Below, one piece after another: positions 40,001 to 50,842 of a stretch of DNA of 64,000 bases (its first letter is position 1; each line of letters begins with the position of its first letter). The stretch covers positions 124,001 through 188,000 of the forward strand of contig JAYKAV010002353.1 of assembly GCA_035582835.1 (NCBI GenBank). Reading direction: 5' to 3'. The notes beneath the pieces are model-generated. The model was given only the letters and a program-made list of their open reading frames with translations, made no database searches and was not told the DNA's origin. This stretch comes from Phoebastria nigripes. Lineage: Eukaryota; Chordata; Aves; Procellariiformes; Diomedeidae. A program made the position numbers and the translations under genes.

Positions 40001-43000
40001 ACATCAATANGAAACAAAAACCTCATATTAATTGCAAAGTGTTTGTTACTGAATATATAGGTTTGCTAGGCATCAATAATAGGAAATACATTTAATGGTG
40101 ATAACCCTTAAATAACTGAAAAAAAGTTAAAAAAGAATAGAGTGTACTAAGCATTATGCCACTCTCACAAAACAGTGGGTATTCTATGTCCTCTACCAGT
40201 TTTGTATATGCCATAAAATGCTACAGAGAAATTACACACTTAGAATTATAAGCATGTGGCTACTGCCATTATAATAAACAGATTACTGCTACGAATATTT
40301 AAAACATAAGCAGTATATATGCAATGAAATTAATTCTGACATTTACAGCATTGCATGACCTTAAGGCAATGCAGGCAAAGTACCTGCAATGCACCCGAAA
40401 GCTGCTGTACCTGTCAATAAATTGNAAGATTGCATGAGCCTTGAAAAGAAACAGAGATATCCAGAGTCTGAAACAACTGGAAGACAGTACAAAAAACATA
40501 TATATAAAAGCACCATTTTTCAGACTTTCCTTTTTATCCCTGTAAAGACTGTTGGCAATGCTCACTTTTATTATGTGCTTTAAATTAGAGAGAATGATGG
40601 ACATAACACTAATAAATTACAATACCTGCAATGCTTTGGCTGTGAGTCTACCCCGTATAAACAAAGTGTATACAAAGCAATTTCATTTCTTCAGAGATCA
40701 TGACATTTATAAATTACTCTCTTATAAAATGAGATTAAGGTTGCTAAATGACCCGCGTAGGCACATTTTACTCCAAAATGAGATCCATAACTCATAACAT
40801 GATATTGGTATGTAGATACCCGTACAATACACTGATCCTTTATACTGCAATGGGTTTCCAATAACAGTGCTGACTTCTGTCATGTTTTCTTTGTACCCTT
40901 CTTTAGTCATAGAAATACAGCATAGCAGCATTTCCAGAAACAGATTTCACAAAACACACAAGTGATGCACAGAAATCCCTGAGGCATTGTTCCTCCTTCT
41001 CAAGCAATGAATGTGGCTCCCAGCCACAAGTTAATTCACAGCTGTGGCAAAAAAAAAAAAAAATATGCTCACTGTAGTGTGAAGGCAAGAGGCTAAAGTC
41101 CTCAAAACACTGTATCCAAAACCATGTACATTAATAAATTATTAGCATTTGTCTGCATTAGAATGGCACTCTCCTACCCAAATCAAAAGCAACAGGCTTT
41201 GCAAAAGTCATGTTATAAATACAGACAAAGATTGCATCCCTTCTGAGCACATCATCTAGCACATATTTATCCTTTCAATACCACCGTGAGGTAGAGAAGT
41301 GTCCTCCCCATGTTGTGGTTGGGCATCTAAGAGAGATGATTTGGTTTTCCCAACCTTCCAGGAAATCTACAGAAGGAAGAGGAACAAACTTGGTCTCTGC
41401 AGTGCCAGGTAGCATCCTTCCTATTATACCCAGCACCATTTCTGACATTTAAAGTTGAAAATTCAGTACAAAGCATATGACAATCCACACGAACAGTAGT
41501 GGATTGATGCTGTTAATTCACTTCTTTTGCCTGCTTTTTGAAGGAATTTCGGAACAGCTGGATTTACTATACTCCTGAGACACAGAAGATGCTGTGTGCA
41601 CCAAATCTCTGAATTTCCTTTCACCAGCGCATGCAGGTTAGATCTCAGAGTTATCAGAAAGTAGTTTGCAGGGGGCAGGCTGTGGTTTGCATTTATTGCT
41701 ATGTTATCTTGATTCAAACATATAATCCAACATGACAGCAAAAATTCACGAATCCTAAGCACCAAAATACCACATTGCAATGTGAAGTATTCTAGTGTTT
41801 GACCTGGGAGAAAGATACAGTACCTCCCACAATTCAGATAAAGGCATTTACAAAATTATGGTATAACGTATGCAGAGTCCCACTTTTTTTAATAAAAAGT
41901 AAGTTCTATTAGTTGACACGTTAAAGAAATATTCTGCTATTACATCATTACAGCATACTTACGTTGGGAAATACCCACAAGCTTCAAGGAGCCAGTAAAT
42001 AAGCATCCCAAAAGGATACTTGAAATATTGTCTACATATGGAGTATGTCATATACCAGTTGCAGTACACAATACATCACACTGCAATTATACATAACTAA
42101 AATTATAGACTTCTCCTGCATTTTGTATTCCCAACCCTGACTTTCTCTTCCTGATTAACTTCTGTGACAACATCATACTAGTACTTTAAATTTCCATCCT
42201 TGAATCTGTAAGAGAAACAGACTTGATTTGAGCAGCAAAGATCCTGAAATCAACAGTCTAAAATTTTTCAGCCTGATTATGAAGATTGCTAGATAACTTA
42301 CTCACTCTAGCAGTAAGTCTCTGATAAGCAGGCAAGTACTTGCTGGTGAGAATTACCATTCTTTGGACAGCTTTATCATCAGAACTACAAACAGCTGTTC
42401 TTGAAATGAAGCTTTGGCTTCATTGCATTAAGCTTTGCTCACCATTCTTCTTTCCAACATGAGAACTGGTAATGGCACACACTGTTTAAATCCCCTTCAA
42501 TTTATCCTGTCATATTTTATTCCAANAAGATAAACTGTGATATTGCAAGATACTGAGTGTTATAAAGTACTGCATGACTTTTACTCCTATGAATGTCAAT
42601 TAGAGTTCAGTTTCTTACAAAACTGGGATGATATTCCCTATCTTCTGTGAACAAATAATCCCTGAAAACAAAAAAAATCTAACATGCTGCACTGAGTATA
42701 TTTCCACAGCAAAATATCAGTCTTCTTGAAGATGTTGGCATATTCTGAAAATATATTTACTAACAATAGAGAGATAGCTATTAGCAGATTACAGATCTGC
42801 AATTCAGCATGCAAATCCCCAGATCTTTCCAACAGTCCGCAAGTTTGAAATGGAATTTGCAGAAATTTTAAGACCGTTACAAACTTTAGCAGACTTTGAA
42901 TGAGGTGCTGCACAGAATGAACCTTCTTCAGACCACCCCCTTCTGATGCCCACTGTTTGAACATTTTACTTGGAAGACGTCAGCAAGTTTGAAATTGGCC

Positions 43001-44623
43001 TTCATCCTTAATGATCTCTGCCCTTACTCTTAAGCTATACTGAAGTGGACATANATGCAAATGTATCATTATCTATACATCCCAACACTTTGTGGTTTTT
43101 AACCTTATAAAGGTAGAGGTACTGCACTGCCATTTCCTCTGAACATTTAGAATGAGTATCCAGCAAACCTGAAGAGGTTTTGCAATCAGTTGTCCTCTTT
43201 GTATTCAGTTTAGATTTTGAAACAATTTAATGTAGTATTTTCAAATATAACTGAGTCTCCAGTGAGCACACAATCAGTACACGGAGTCACTTAAACTGTT
43301 GCCATCTGCATCAATATTATCTAAATACTGGACTGGAAGATTTCTACTTACAGCTATGCATTGAATCTAGTCTATGTAAGGCTGGATATGCCACTTANTC
43401 AAGATAAGCAATTATGCCGAGAAATAAAAAGGAAAATAGTATTTATAAAAATTTAAACACTGAAGGATACTATTATGTGATAAAAAAGAAAGGCTTTCAT
43501 ACAAAATTTTTGGCATTCAGGTACATGTAAGTAAAACTTTCAATCAATTACATCATCATATATTATCCAGAAAAATATATAAATCATCTATAACGGAGAT
43601 GTAGCTATTTCATAGACTCTGATATATTTATGACGCTTTTAAGCAAGTCAAGGCAAAACACTTCTGGCATAATTTAACTGAACTCAGGAACTCTTTGTAA
43701 AGTGGAAAAGGGAAATTTCACCNGAATACATAAAAAGAAGAGAATCCTAACACCTAAATGTAAAGCAAAAAAAAATTTTCCCTGCATTTATAAGAAGTGC
43801 TTTATTTCAATAAAGAAACAATTTTATTTTCTTCGTGCCTGATGGCCAAAGCTATCAGCACCTGTTGATATGTCTACCTGTTGAATGATTTATATTGTAA
43901 CTATTATATTATAAAACTAGGTCCTGAAACAAAAATTCTTTGGAACAAGACCATATTTATATTCATCTGAAAGCCAAGAGGGGAAACCACCCTTGACTAC
44001 TTATTTCAAACAAAAGACAATTTAAATGAACTGAACGGGGAATAATACCTATGCCTGATAATTTTAAAAAAAAAAAAAAAAAAAGACATTCTAAGTGCAA
44101 CCAGTTAGCTTTGGCTAATCTAATGTAGTGATTGCCAATAAGTGAGAGTTTTCTAGCTGAAATACAGAACAAATTGTGTCCTACTGCTTCCAATTACTAA
44201 GAATGGGATTTAAAAAAAAAGGTAGAAATAATATTCCAGCAATGTCTGCTGGCAAAACTGACCTGTCAGATCTATGACAGTCTAACAGCATTTTGAACAA
44301 CACTGAGATTTTTCCAAGTCATGCTAAGATCCAGTTCATCCCTCAGCAGCGTAGTGCCAACACAGCGTGCACCTATACCAGCCATTTACCGTAAAGGAGA
44401 GGCTCTTTTTAGGTTGAAATTTGCATTGCACTGCTGATGTGCTCCATGCTCCCAGTGGTCCCATGGCTGAAGCTGTGTGCCAGGGTGCCCTTGGAGCACC
44501 CCTCCTGCTGTGTGGACACAGGATCCTCCAGCAGCTGGTGCTGCTCGCAGGTAGGGGATTCTGCTAGCAACCGCAAGACAACCTTGGGTGGCTGAACAGC
44601 AATCTGCTACTGATCACCTGTTA
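37021..44623. other. Unique AT-rich non-coding stretch
   Basis: No gene or repeat family was recognised. Homopolymers occur at 41049-41063 (A15) and 44066-44084 (A19). A CpG-containing patch at 39180-39380 is unusual for its surroundings but has no open frame or motif I can name. Reading frames are short. Confidence 0.55.
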
Positions 44624-44796
44624 GGATCATAGGGTAATTTGGGTTGGGAGGGGCTTCAGGAGTTTTCTAGTCCAACCTCCTGCTCACAGCAGGGTTGGCT
44701 CCAAGATCAGACGAGGTTGCTCAGGGCATTGCCCAGTTCGCTCTAGAAAACCTCCAAGGATGGAGCCTGCAAAACCTTCCAGGGCAGCCTGTAAGT
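44624..44796 (-). mobile_element. CR1 LINE 3'-end fragment
   Basis: Read on the plus strand this is the reverse complement of a CR1 end: AGGATCATAGGGTAATTTGG (decayed tail), GGTTGGGAGGGGCTTC, TAGTCCAACCTCCTGCTC, GAGGTTGCTCAGGGC, then AACCTCCAAGGATGGAGC and the ORF2 end GGGCAGCCTG. It is about 170 bp, 5'-truncated and mildly diverged. Only the extreme end of ORF2 and the 3' untranslated region remain. Confidence 0.88.
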
Positions 44797-45828
44797 TTAG
44801 GCACACAGTGGGTGCCTACAGTTGGCAACTGGCCTGAACTTCATTGCCAGTATACACATCATGTGCACTTTGAACCCTCGAAACAAAATGGATTGGCNTC
44901 ATCCTTCCCCCTCCATGCTGCACCCGTCTGTAATGGAGACACACACGCTGTGTGCCGGATGAATCATAGTGTATGAATCCCACCTCCCCCTCAGATGTAG
45001 TAAATGCAGCTCTGCTGCAGCACCAAAACTGCCTTCTGACAAAAGTACCTTATAAACTGTAACTTCGGGAGAAAGGAAGATCTTGAACTCACCTGTTTTA
45101 CCTGTTCANATACTAAAAAAATCAGTATGTCTTTGATCAATCAAAAATCAATCATGTCTTTGGAGCCTGTCCTCTAGAGAGCACTTTTTAAAGCAGCTTC
45201 CACAGATGATTTCATGTGTGCAGGAGTGATAATCTTGGTACCACCCTCAGGAACTGATTGTTTCCACTGTCTCTTAGAGAATTAAACCAGCAAGAGACAA
45301 TGGCGAAGAGAATCAGGTCCTTATTTACAAAATAACCCATAAAGGCTTTAGTTAGTTAATATAAAAGAAAACAAGACCTTTTGTGAACTTAACTTGGCTA
45401 TTTAACAGTGTTTTCTAATGAATAAAGCAAAAGAAATATACAATAGTATTTTCATAATGCAGCTAAAATGTTAGTATGCTACCAGTTTCTATAAAATTGT
45501 CACGTAAGGGACATAAGGTTAAGGCATTAACAGAGAAATTATTTTGTCTGTGGTTAAGAACTCAACAGACAGTCTGAAAGGTCTCTTTGCTTATGTCAGC
45601 TGCACGTTACTATAATGCCAGTGACTCTCCTCTGATTTAGACTAGTTATTCCAGATTATATTAAATCAAACCCAAGTCCTTGGTACACTGCCTAACAAGA
45701 TCCCTGCACTTAAAAAAAATGCAGGCTTTTGAAACTCAAAATTAGAGCTTCAGCCTTTTTGATGACTACTTGTTGTAATCCTACTCATTTGTTTTGCAGT
45801 ATTGTCTCAGCTATGGATGGATGCTGCT
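44797..45828. other. Unique non-coding stretch
   Basis: Nothing recognisable lies between the CR1 tail and the solo LTR. Confidence 0.6.
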
Positions 45829-46405
45829 TGTCCTGGTTTCAGCTGGGATAGAGTTAATTTTCTTCCTAGTAGTTGGTATAGTGCTGTGTTTTGGATTTAG
45901 TATGAGAAGAATGTTGATAACACACTCATGTTTTAGTTGTTGCTAAGTAGTGCTTACACTAGTCAAGGACTTTTCAGCTTCCCATGCTCTGCCAGGTGCA
46001 CAAGAAGCTGGGAGGGAGCATAGCCAGGACAGCTGACCCAAACTGGCCAACGGGGTATTCCATACCATGTGATGTCATGCTCAGCAATATAAAGCTGGGG
46101 GAAGAAGAAGGAAGGGGGGACGTTCGGAGTGATGGTGTTTGTCTTCCCAAGTAACCGTTACGCGTGATGGAGCCCTGCTTTCCTGGAGATGGCTGAACAC
46201 CTGCCTGCTGATGGGAAGGAGTGAATGAATTCCTTGGTTTGCTTTGCTTGCNTGCATGGCTTTTGTTTCACCTATTAAACTGTCTTTATCTCAGCCCATG
46301 AGTTCTCTCACTTTTACCCTTCTGATTCTCTCCCCCATCCCACCAGGGGGNCATGAGCGAGCGGCTGTGTGGGGCTTAGTTGCTGGCTGGGGTTAAACCA
46401 CAACA
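45829..46405 (+). mobile_element. Solo LTR of an ERVL-like avian endogenous retrovirus
   Basis: The 577-bp unit begins with TGTCCTGGTTTCAGCTGGGA and ends with GGGGTTAAACCACAACA, giving the TG...CA ends typical of LTRs. It is flanked by CTGCT (45824-45828) and TTGCT (46406-46410), a 5-bp target duplication with one mismatch. Five bases fit an ERVL-type integrase. Inside are a TATAAA (46088-46093) and an ATTAAA polyadenylation-like signal (46274-46279). No internal retroviral sequence adjoins either end, so it is a solo LTR left by recombination between two LTRs. From memory this LTR family is abundant in many neoavian birds. It contains no coding sequence. Confidence 0.88.
46070..46093 (+). 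promoter_or_regulatory. LTR core promoter: CRE-like site and TATA box
   Basis: TGATGTCA (46070-46077) sits 11 bases upstream of TATAAA (46088-46093). The octamer is one base from a palindromic CRE (TGACGTCA), and related LTRs recalled from memory carry the full CRE. The change fits decay of a methylated CpG. Whether the promoter is active cannot be told from the sequence. Confidence 0.55.
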
Positions 46406-46970
46406 TTGCTCTGTCCTATGACTTTTCATCTATCTATAGAAAGAAGATATCTTTCCCAACAATGGCTGCAAAAACAAAGGCGGACAAAAAAGGAGAGGTT
46501 TGCCATGTAGGCTACATGCAACAGTAATTAAGTCTGGGAGTAAAAATAGGGATTTCAGCTTCTCCCTAAGGAAACCATTCTTGAAGAAAGCCGCATACAA
46601 AGGTTACCCTTCTTCTAATTACATGAACAGAAAATGTTATAGAAAGATCATTTTAATTATAACTACATTCATTTCTATCAAAACTACAGGTGTATACACT
46701 TACAAATGTAAATTCAATAAGACTCACCCTCCTTTTTCAATTCTTACCAGATACGAATAGCTAATCTAAAAACTCACCTTTTAATTGCACCTCTTGACAT
46801 GTCAAACTGCGTACAGGTATTGTGTTCAAAGGCAGCAGTGCATAATCAAGCTGTGTATAACCATAAAGACTACCTTCTGGCATAGAACTCTACATACGCA
46901 CATGTGATGGCACATATAATCACATAACATACTTTCTATTGCCTTCCAGACTGGATTTGAAAAGATGATG

Positions 46971-47014
46971 CATATATATATGTATATGTGTGGGTACATG
47001 TGTGTATATATACA
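46971..47014. repeat. TA/TG-rich microsatellite, partly palindromic
   Basis: Alternating purine-pyrimidine sequence: CATATATATATGTATATGTG, a GGTACATG core, then TGTGTATATATACACAG. The two halves are roughly complementary. Confidence 0.8.
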
Positions 47015-47594
47015 CAGAGACCAGCAGCACAAAAGACTGGTGGATATTTATTTGTCTAGAGAAATGATGACAACAGAGTTTACTTGGTTTTCTTTATTAA
47101 AGTGAAACTGTATTTCATTCACCTCTTAGCTGGTGAGTCCTCGGGTGTTTACACTTTCAGCACCACTCAGCTGCATATCAGCAACTTAATCTATACAGAA
47201 GAGTGAATACCAAGTGACACAGCCAAACGGAGCNCATCTCTAAACCCATTTTGATTATCACACCTGATTTTGGATTGCATGCATTTTCCATGCAATATCA
47301 GGTTGAAGGCCCTAATCCCTATTTTCGAAGTACTCAATGGCTGAGCAACAAGATATCTAATAGTTCAACAGCAGTGAGGATTTGGCAAATAATTTCACCC
47401 TTCTGGCACAATGGAACTTTCTACAGTAAAGTTTTTCTCAGTAAAATGCATCGACACCAGAGACGGGGCTCACCTTCCACTTCAAATGCAAATTGCATTT
47501 CTTTGAATCTTCTCTAACAACCATATGCATTTTTCTAAAAAGCCAGAACAGTCAGTTTCACAATATGCAATCCTCATCTTAGGAAAAGGATGAA

Positions 47595-47700
47595 ATAGCT
47601 AATATGATATTATATACTGTATATTATAAGTTATTATATTAATTATATGATTACTATATATTTATGTATTAATATGTTATACTAAACATTATTAACATTT
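47595..47700. repeat. Nearly pure AT low-complexity tract
   Basis: About 100 bases made of TATA, ATTAT and TAATAT words with very few G or C, including short self-complementary segments. No open frame or motif is present. Confidence 0.8.
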
Positions 47701-49454
47701 AATGCATTTCTGAAAGGAACAACAATGAAAGACGAAACTATTTCCTTACATAGGAAGTGTCAAGCACAAGACGAGGTTGTGGTCAGTCACCTTTCCTTAC
47801 TCCACAAATGCTTTACTTTTCTCAGGTACAATAACTGATAAATATCTTTATCCTATGGCAAGAACACGGTAAATTAGCTAAAATATTGTATGCAACACTA
47901 CAGTTTTTTTGTAGCTTGTACATGCCCATCCACACATGCCTATGTCCACAGCCCAAAGACCTAGTAAAGCAGTTAGAGATGTATTCACCACCTAAATACA
48001 GTCTAATTTTTTTACCATACCAGTCTATGCTGACTAGTCTGGTTAAGGCATACTGGTTTCTGCAGCCAAGAGAACGATTCAGGAGAGCAATATAGCTCCT
48101 ATAGCACTTGACTCCCGTTGCTTCCCAAGCCCTAATGATCCACTGCCCAGCTAGAACTGGATCAAATGAGGTGTCTTTGGCACAAACTCAAGAGTAAGAC
48201 TCACACTCTCACCGCTGGTTTCACATACTGACTGCACTGCTCCATCCGACCTCATGCCATTACAATATATTAGAGTCTCTGTTTTTCAGAGAAGGTTTAC
48301 CAAGATATTTTGGACTCACCTTATTTTTATATAGTGTATTAGAAAGCATTTCTCAGTACACAATGGAATAAACCATCCTTGCTATTTCACTTTCTTTTCA
48401 CTTAATCCTCAATTCACAAAATTGGGTCATTTTCAATGGGTTTACCACATGAAACAGTGAGAAATAATAATAGCCAGCAATTAAGTCAAATTTAGCACTT
48501 ATTACTCAACAAGAATTGCCTAGGAACAGAACATGTTTTCCATAAATGCATTCATTGTTCGAAATTCTTTTCAGCATGTTTTAATGCATGTGCCTCCTCT
48601 CCTACAGACTTTAAAGCTGCTCATTCCGAGAATGTATCATAAGTTGGATACTCACAATTCAAAATTAAACTTAATTTGACAGGTCTCAAGTCAAACGTCT
48701 CTTTTGCTGATTACACAAGCATAACTCATCTGATTTGCAGTATGTCCATTAATGAGCCTGAATCCCATATATATTTTTCATGAATATTCTCCAACAATTA
48801 ATAAAAACCCTGTTTTTCTAACTACTCCTATGAGTAACCATGTTCTCCGGAGCAGAGTCAAACTACATACAAGGGGAAATCAGAGTGAAACGGCTTCGCC
48901 CAGCTTTGTTCCTACTTTGAGCACAAATCCAAGAAGCTATATATTTGAAATATGAGGAAAAATACAGTGTCTTTGCCATGAAATTAAGATCATTCTGCTT
49001 CTCTTCTGTTTGTGTAAAAGAAAAATATGAGTTATTGTCTCGCCTTAAGTGCCACACACTTAGTGTCAATTGTTAATAGTTTCATAGCAAATAAATACAT
49101 AAGTGATCCATTTGGTATTCATCAGCTTTGTCCACAAAGTAAGTGTCTGCCCTCAAAGACCTTTTTAAAATATGTACAAATTCTGCAGTACCAGACATGG
49201 TTTTTTGGACCATTTTCTTTTTCAAGCCATAATATAACCGCACACCTACTGCAAAGTTACAGTTTGACATCTCTCTCTTTTTAATTTCAATCATAACTTG
49301 CAAAAAAATTCAACATCCCCTTACAATAGGAACCACTCAGGTTGAATACTCATTATGTGATCAAAATAGAAAGCAAGGAGTTAGAATAGGCACAGTGTAT
49401 TTATAATGTCCTTTGACTGTATCCCAGCTTTAGTTTCCCAGCACAGAGAATCAA

Positions 49455-49505
49455 GTCTTTAAGTTAAAAATAGTCTTCAAGTCTTTGGTCTTTAAGTTAA
49501 AATTA
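49455..49505. repeat. 33-bp partial tandem duplication
   Basis: GTCTTTAAGTTAAAAATAG at 49455 recurs 33 bases later (49488) as GTCTTTAAGTTAAAATTAG. The second copy is incomplete. Confidence 0.75.
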
Positions 49506-49609
49506 GCACTCAAAAACATTCACACTTAGGGAATTATAGCTCGAGCAACAGATCTCACCATTTCAGTTACAACATGTGATAAGGCTCTTCTGCAACACCC
49601 GAAAAGCTA

Positions 49610-49870
49610 ACATAATGGGATGTTCCCTATTAGGTAGAGACTCAGGAGGCGTAGCAGCTCCAGGTTGGGCGTAAAGGGGGCTCTGAGCCAGAAGCTAGAG
49701 CATGGTGCCACAGACGCCGTACTACACATCCAGCCTCCATCCCACGGACTTGGAGGAACGGTGTCAGGTTGATGACGATAGTGCCGCAAGGCAATGAAGT
49801 CGATCTGCTTCAGGTCCATGTGGCACATCTCCGGCCCATACACTGTTTCAGTCGCCAGCCTTCATCCCGT
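49610..49870 (-). pseudogene. Coding-like GC-rich island, unidentified
   Basis: This roughly 250-bp stretch is clearly GC- and CpG-richer than the AT-rich DNA on both sides. Its minus strand reads like protein: ETVYGPEMCHMDLKQIDFIA in one frame, then, if one T near 49775 is skipped, CGTIVINLTPFLQVRG in the next. Without the shift the first frame runs on to a stop at 49607-49609. An in-frame TGA lies just upstream of the first peptide. It could be a decayed exon, a retrocopy piece, or an exon with a sequencing error. I do not recognise the protein. No good splice acceptor is visible upstream. Confidence 0.35.
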
Positions 49871-50079
49871 AACTCGTGCAGTTCACAACCATGCAAAATG
49901 AGAGCGCAATAAGCAGACAGATCAGATTCGGTATTTATGCTTTGCACAAATACAGGAGGCCTCACACCGTGCACAGCAGTGAAGAAGTCAGCCTAACATT
50001 TCTCCAAGTTGTTTACCAGCTAGCTCTCACTCCCACATATTTGCAGACTGCTAAAAATGACAACTTTTCTTCATTTCAG

Positions 50080-50159
50080 CTGGCTCCTACTGGCTGTCTA
50101 CCATGGTTTGAAATTTCCAATCTGACCACCGAACCAAGTGGGAGCCTGTAATGAGACAA
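50080..50159 (+). other. Possible non-coding exon bounded by strong splice signals
   Basis: An 80-base segment lies between CTTTTCTTCATTTCAG (a near-ideal acceptor) and ACAA followed by GTGAGT (a good donor). All three frames contain stops, so it could only be an untranslated or long non-coding RNA exon. Such pairs arise by chance in a window of this size. Confidence 0.2.
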
Positions 50160-50610
50160 GTGAGTCAATGAAGGTCTCTTTCCCAGCCACTGTTTGGCAC
50201 AGACCAAAGCACCTGTATTGGCCAAATCTCTGTACAAACTTATTTTCCTGGGTTGGCTTGGATATCCATTCACCAGAACTCATTACAGGTAATAATATTG
50301 GCTAACTAAGATTTACTATTGTCTTCAAATAAACACCACCATATGCAAGAATATAAAAGAAAATGAACTTTATCATATCTGTCTTCTAAATGCAAAAAAC
50401 TTGTGCATAGGATTGTTAATATCAATAGACTAATACCTGGCAAGAGTAACTATGTATTTTGTCAAAAAGCCAAATATATAAGGCATCAAATTAATAAAGG
50501 CATAGCTATCTCTTCAGAACTTAAATAGCACAGTAATGGAGAAATACTCTCCATTTTTTGTCTCCTGTTTTTTGTCACTGCAAATTTTCCCAAATTTTAT
50601 AGATTTATAC

Positions 50611-50636
50611 CTATATATATATACACACACACACAT
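50611..50636. repeat. (TA)n(CA)n compound microsatellite
   Basis: Six TA dinucleotides are followed by about six CA dinucleotides. Confidence 0.92.
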
Positions 50637-50770
50637 AGCACTGCTAACCTCAAGAGATTATAACCCGCAAGCAAACCCAAACACAGTCACAATGCTGAAC
50701 AGAGCAGTTTTATCCTGGCTTTGGCCATTCGTTGGAAGGTGTCATCTCTTTTTGTTTTGGAGTGTTTTGG

Positions 50771-50842
50771 GGAAGCCTTCCACAGGGACCTCCACCTTTC
50801 TGCTTCTGTGAAAAGGTGGAGGTACTTCCCCTGGCTCCTTCC
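50771..50842. other. Long imperfect hairpin
   Basis: ACCTCCACCTTT (50788-50799) is perfectly complementary to AAAGGTGGAGGT (50812-50823), with a 12-base loop. Beyond this, GGAAGCCTTCCACAGGG pairs imperfectly with ACTTCCCCTGGCTCCTTCC on the other side, extending the stem to nearly 30 base pairs with bulges. The shape and length resemble a microRNA precursor, but no conservation or expression can be judged. Confidence 0.5.

Larger units (their letters stand above)
46406..49609. other. Unique AT-rich non-coding stretch
   Basis: No gene or transposon was recognised. It holds a TA/TG-rich microsatellite (46971-47014), an almost pure AT stretch (about 47595-47700) and a 33-bp partial tandem duplication (49455-49505). 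Confidence 0.55.

Noticed and set aside
45829..46405. Full-length endogenous retrovirus
   Set aside because: Only one LTR is present, with near-matching target duplications directly at both ends and no internal sequence.
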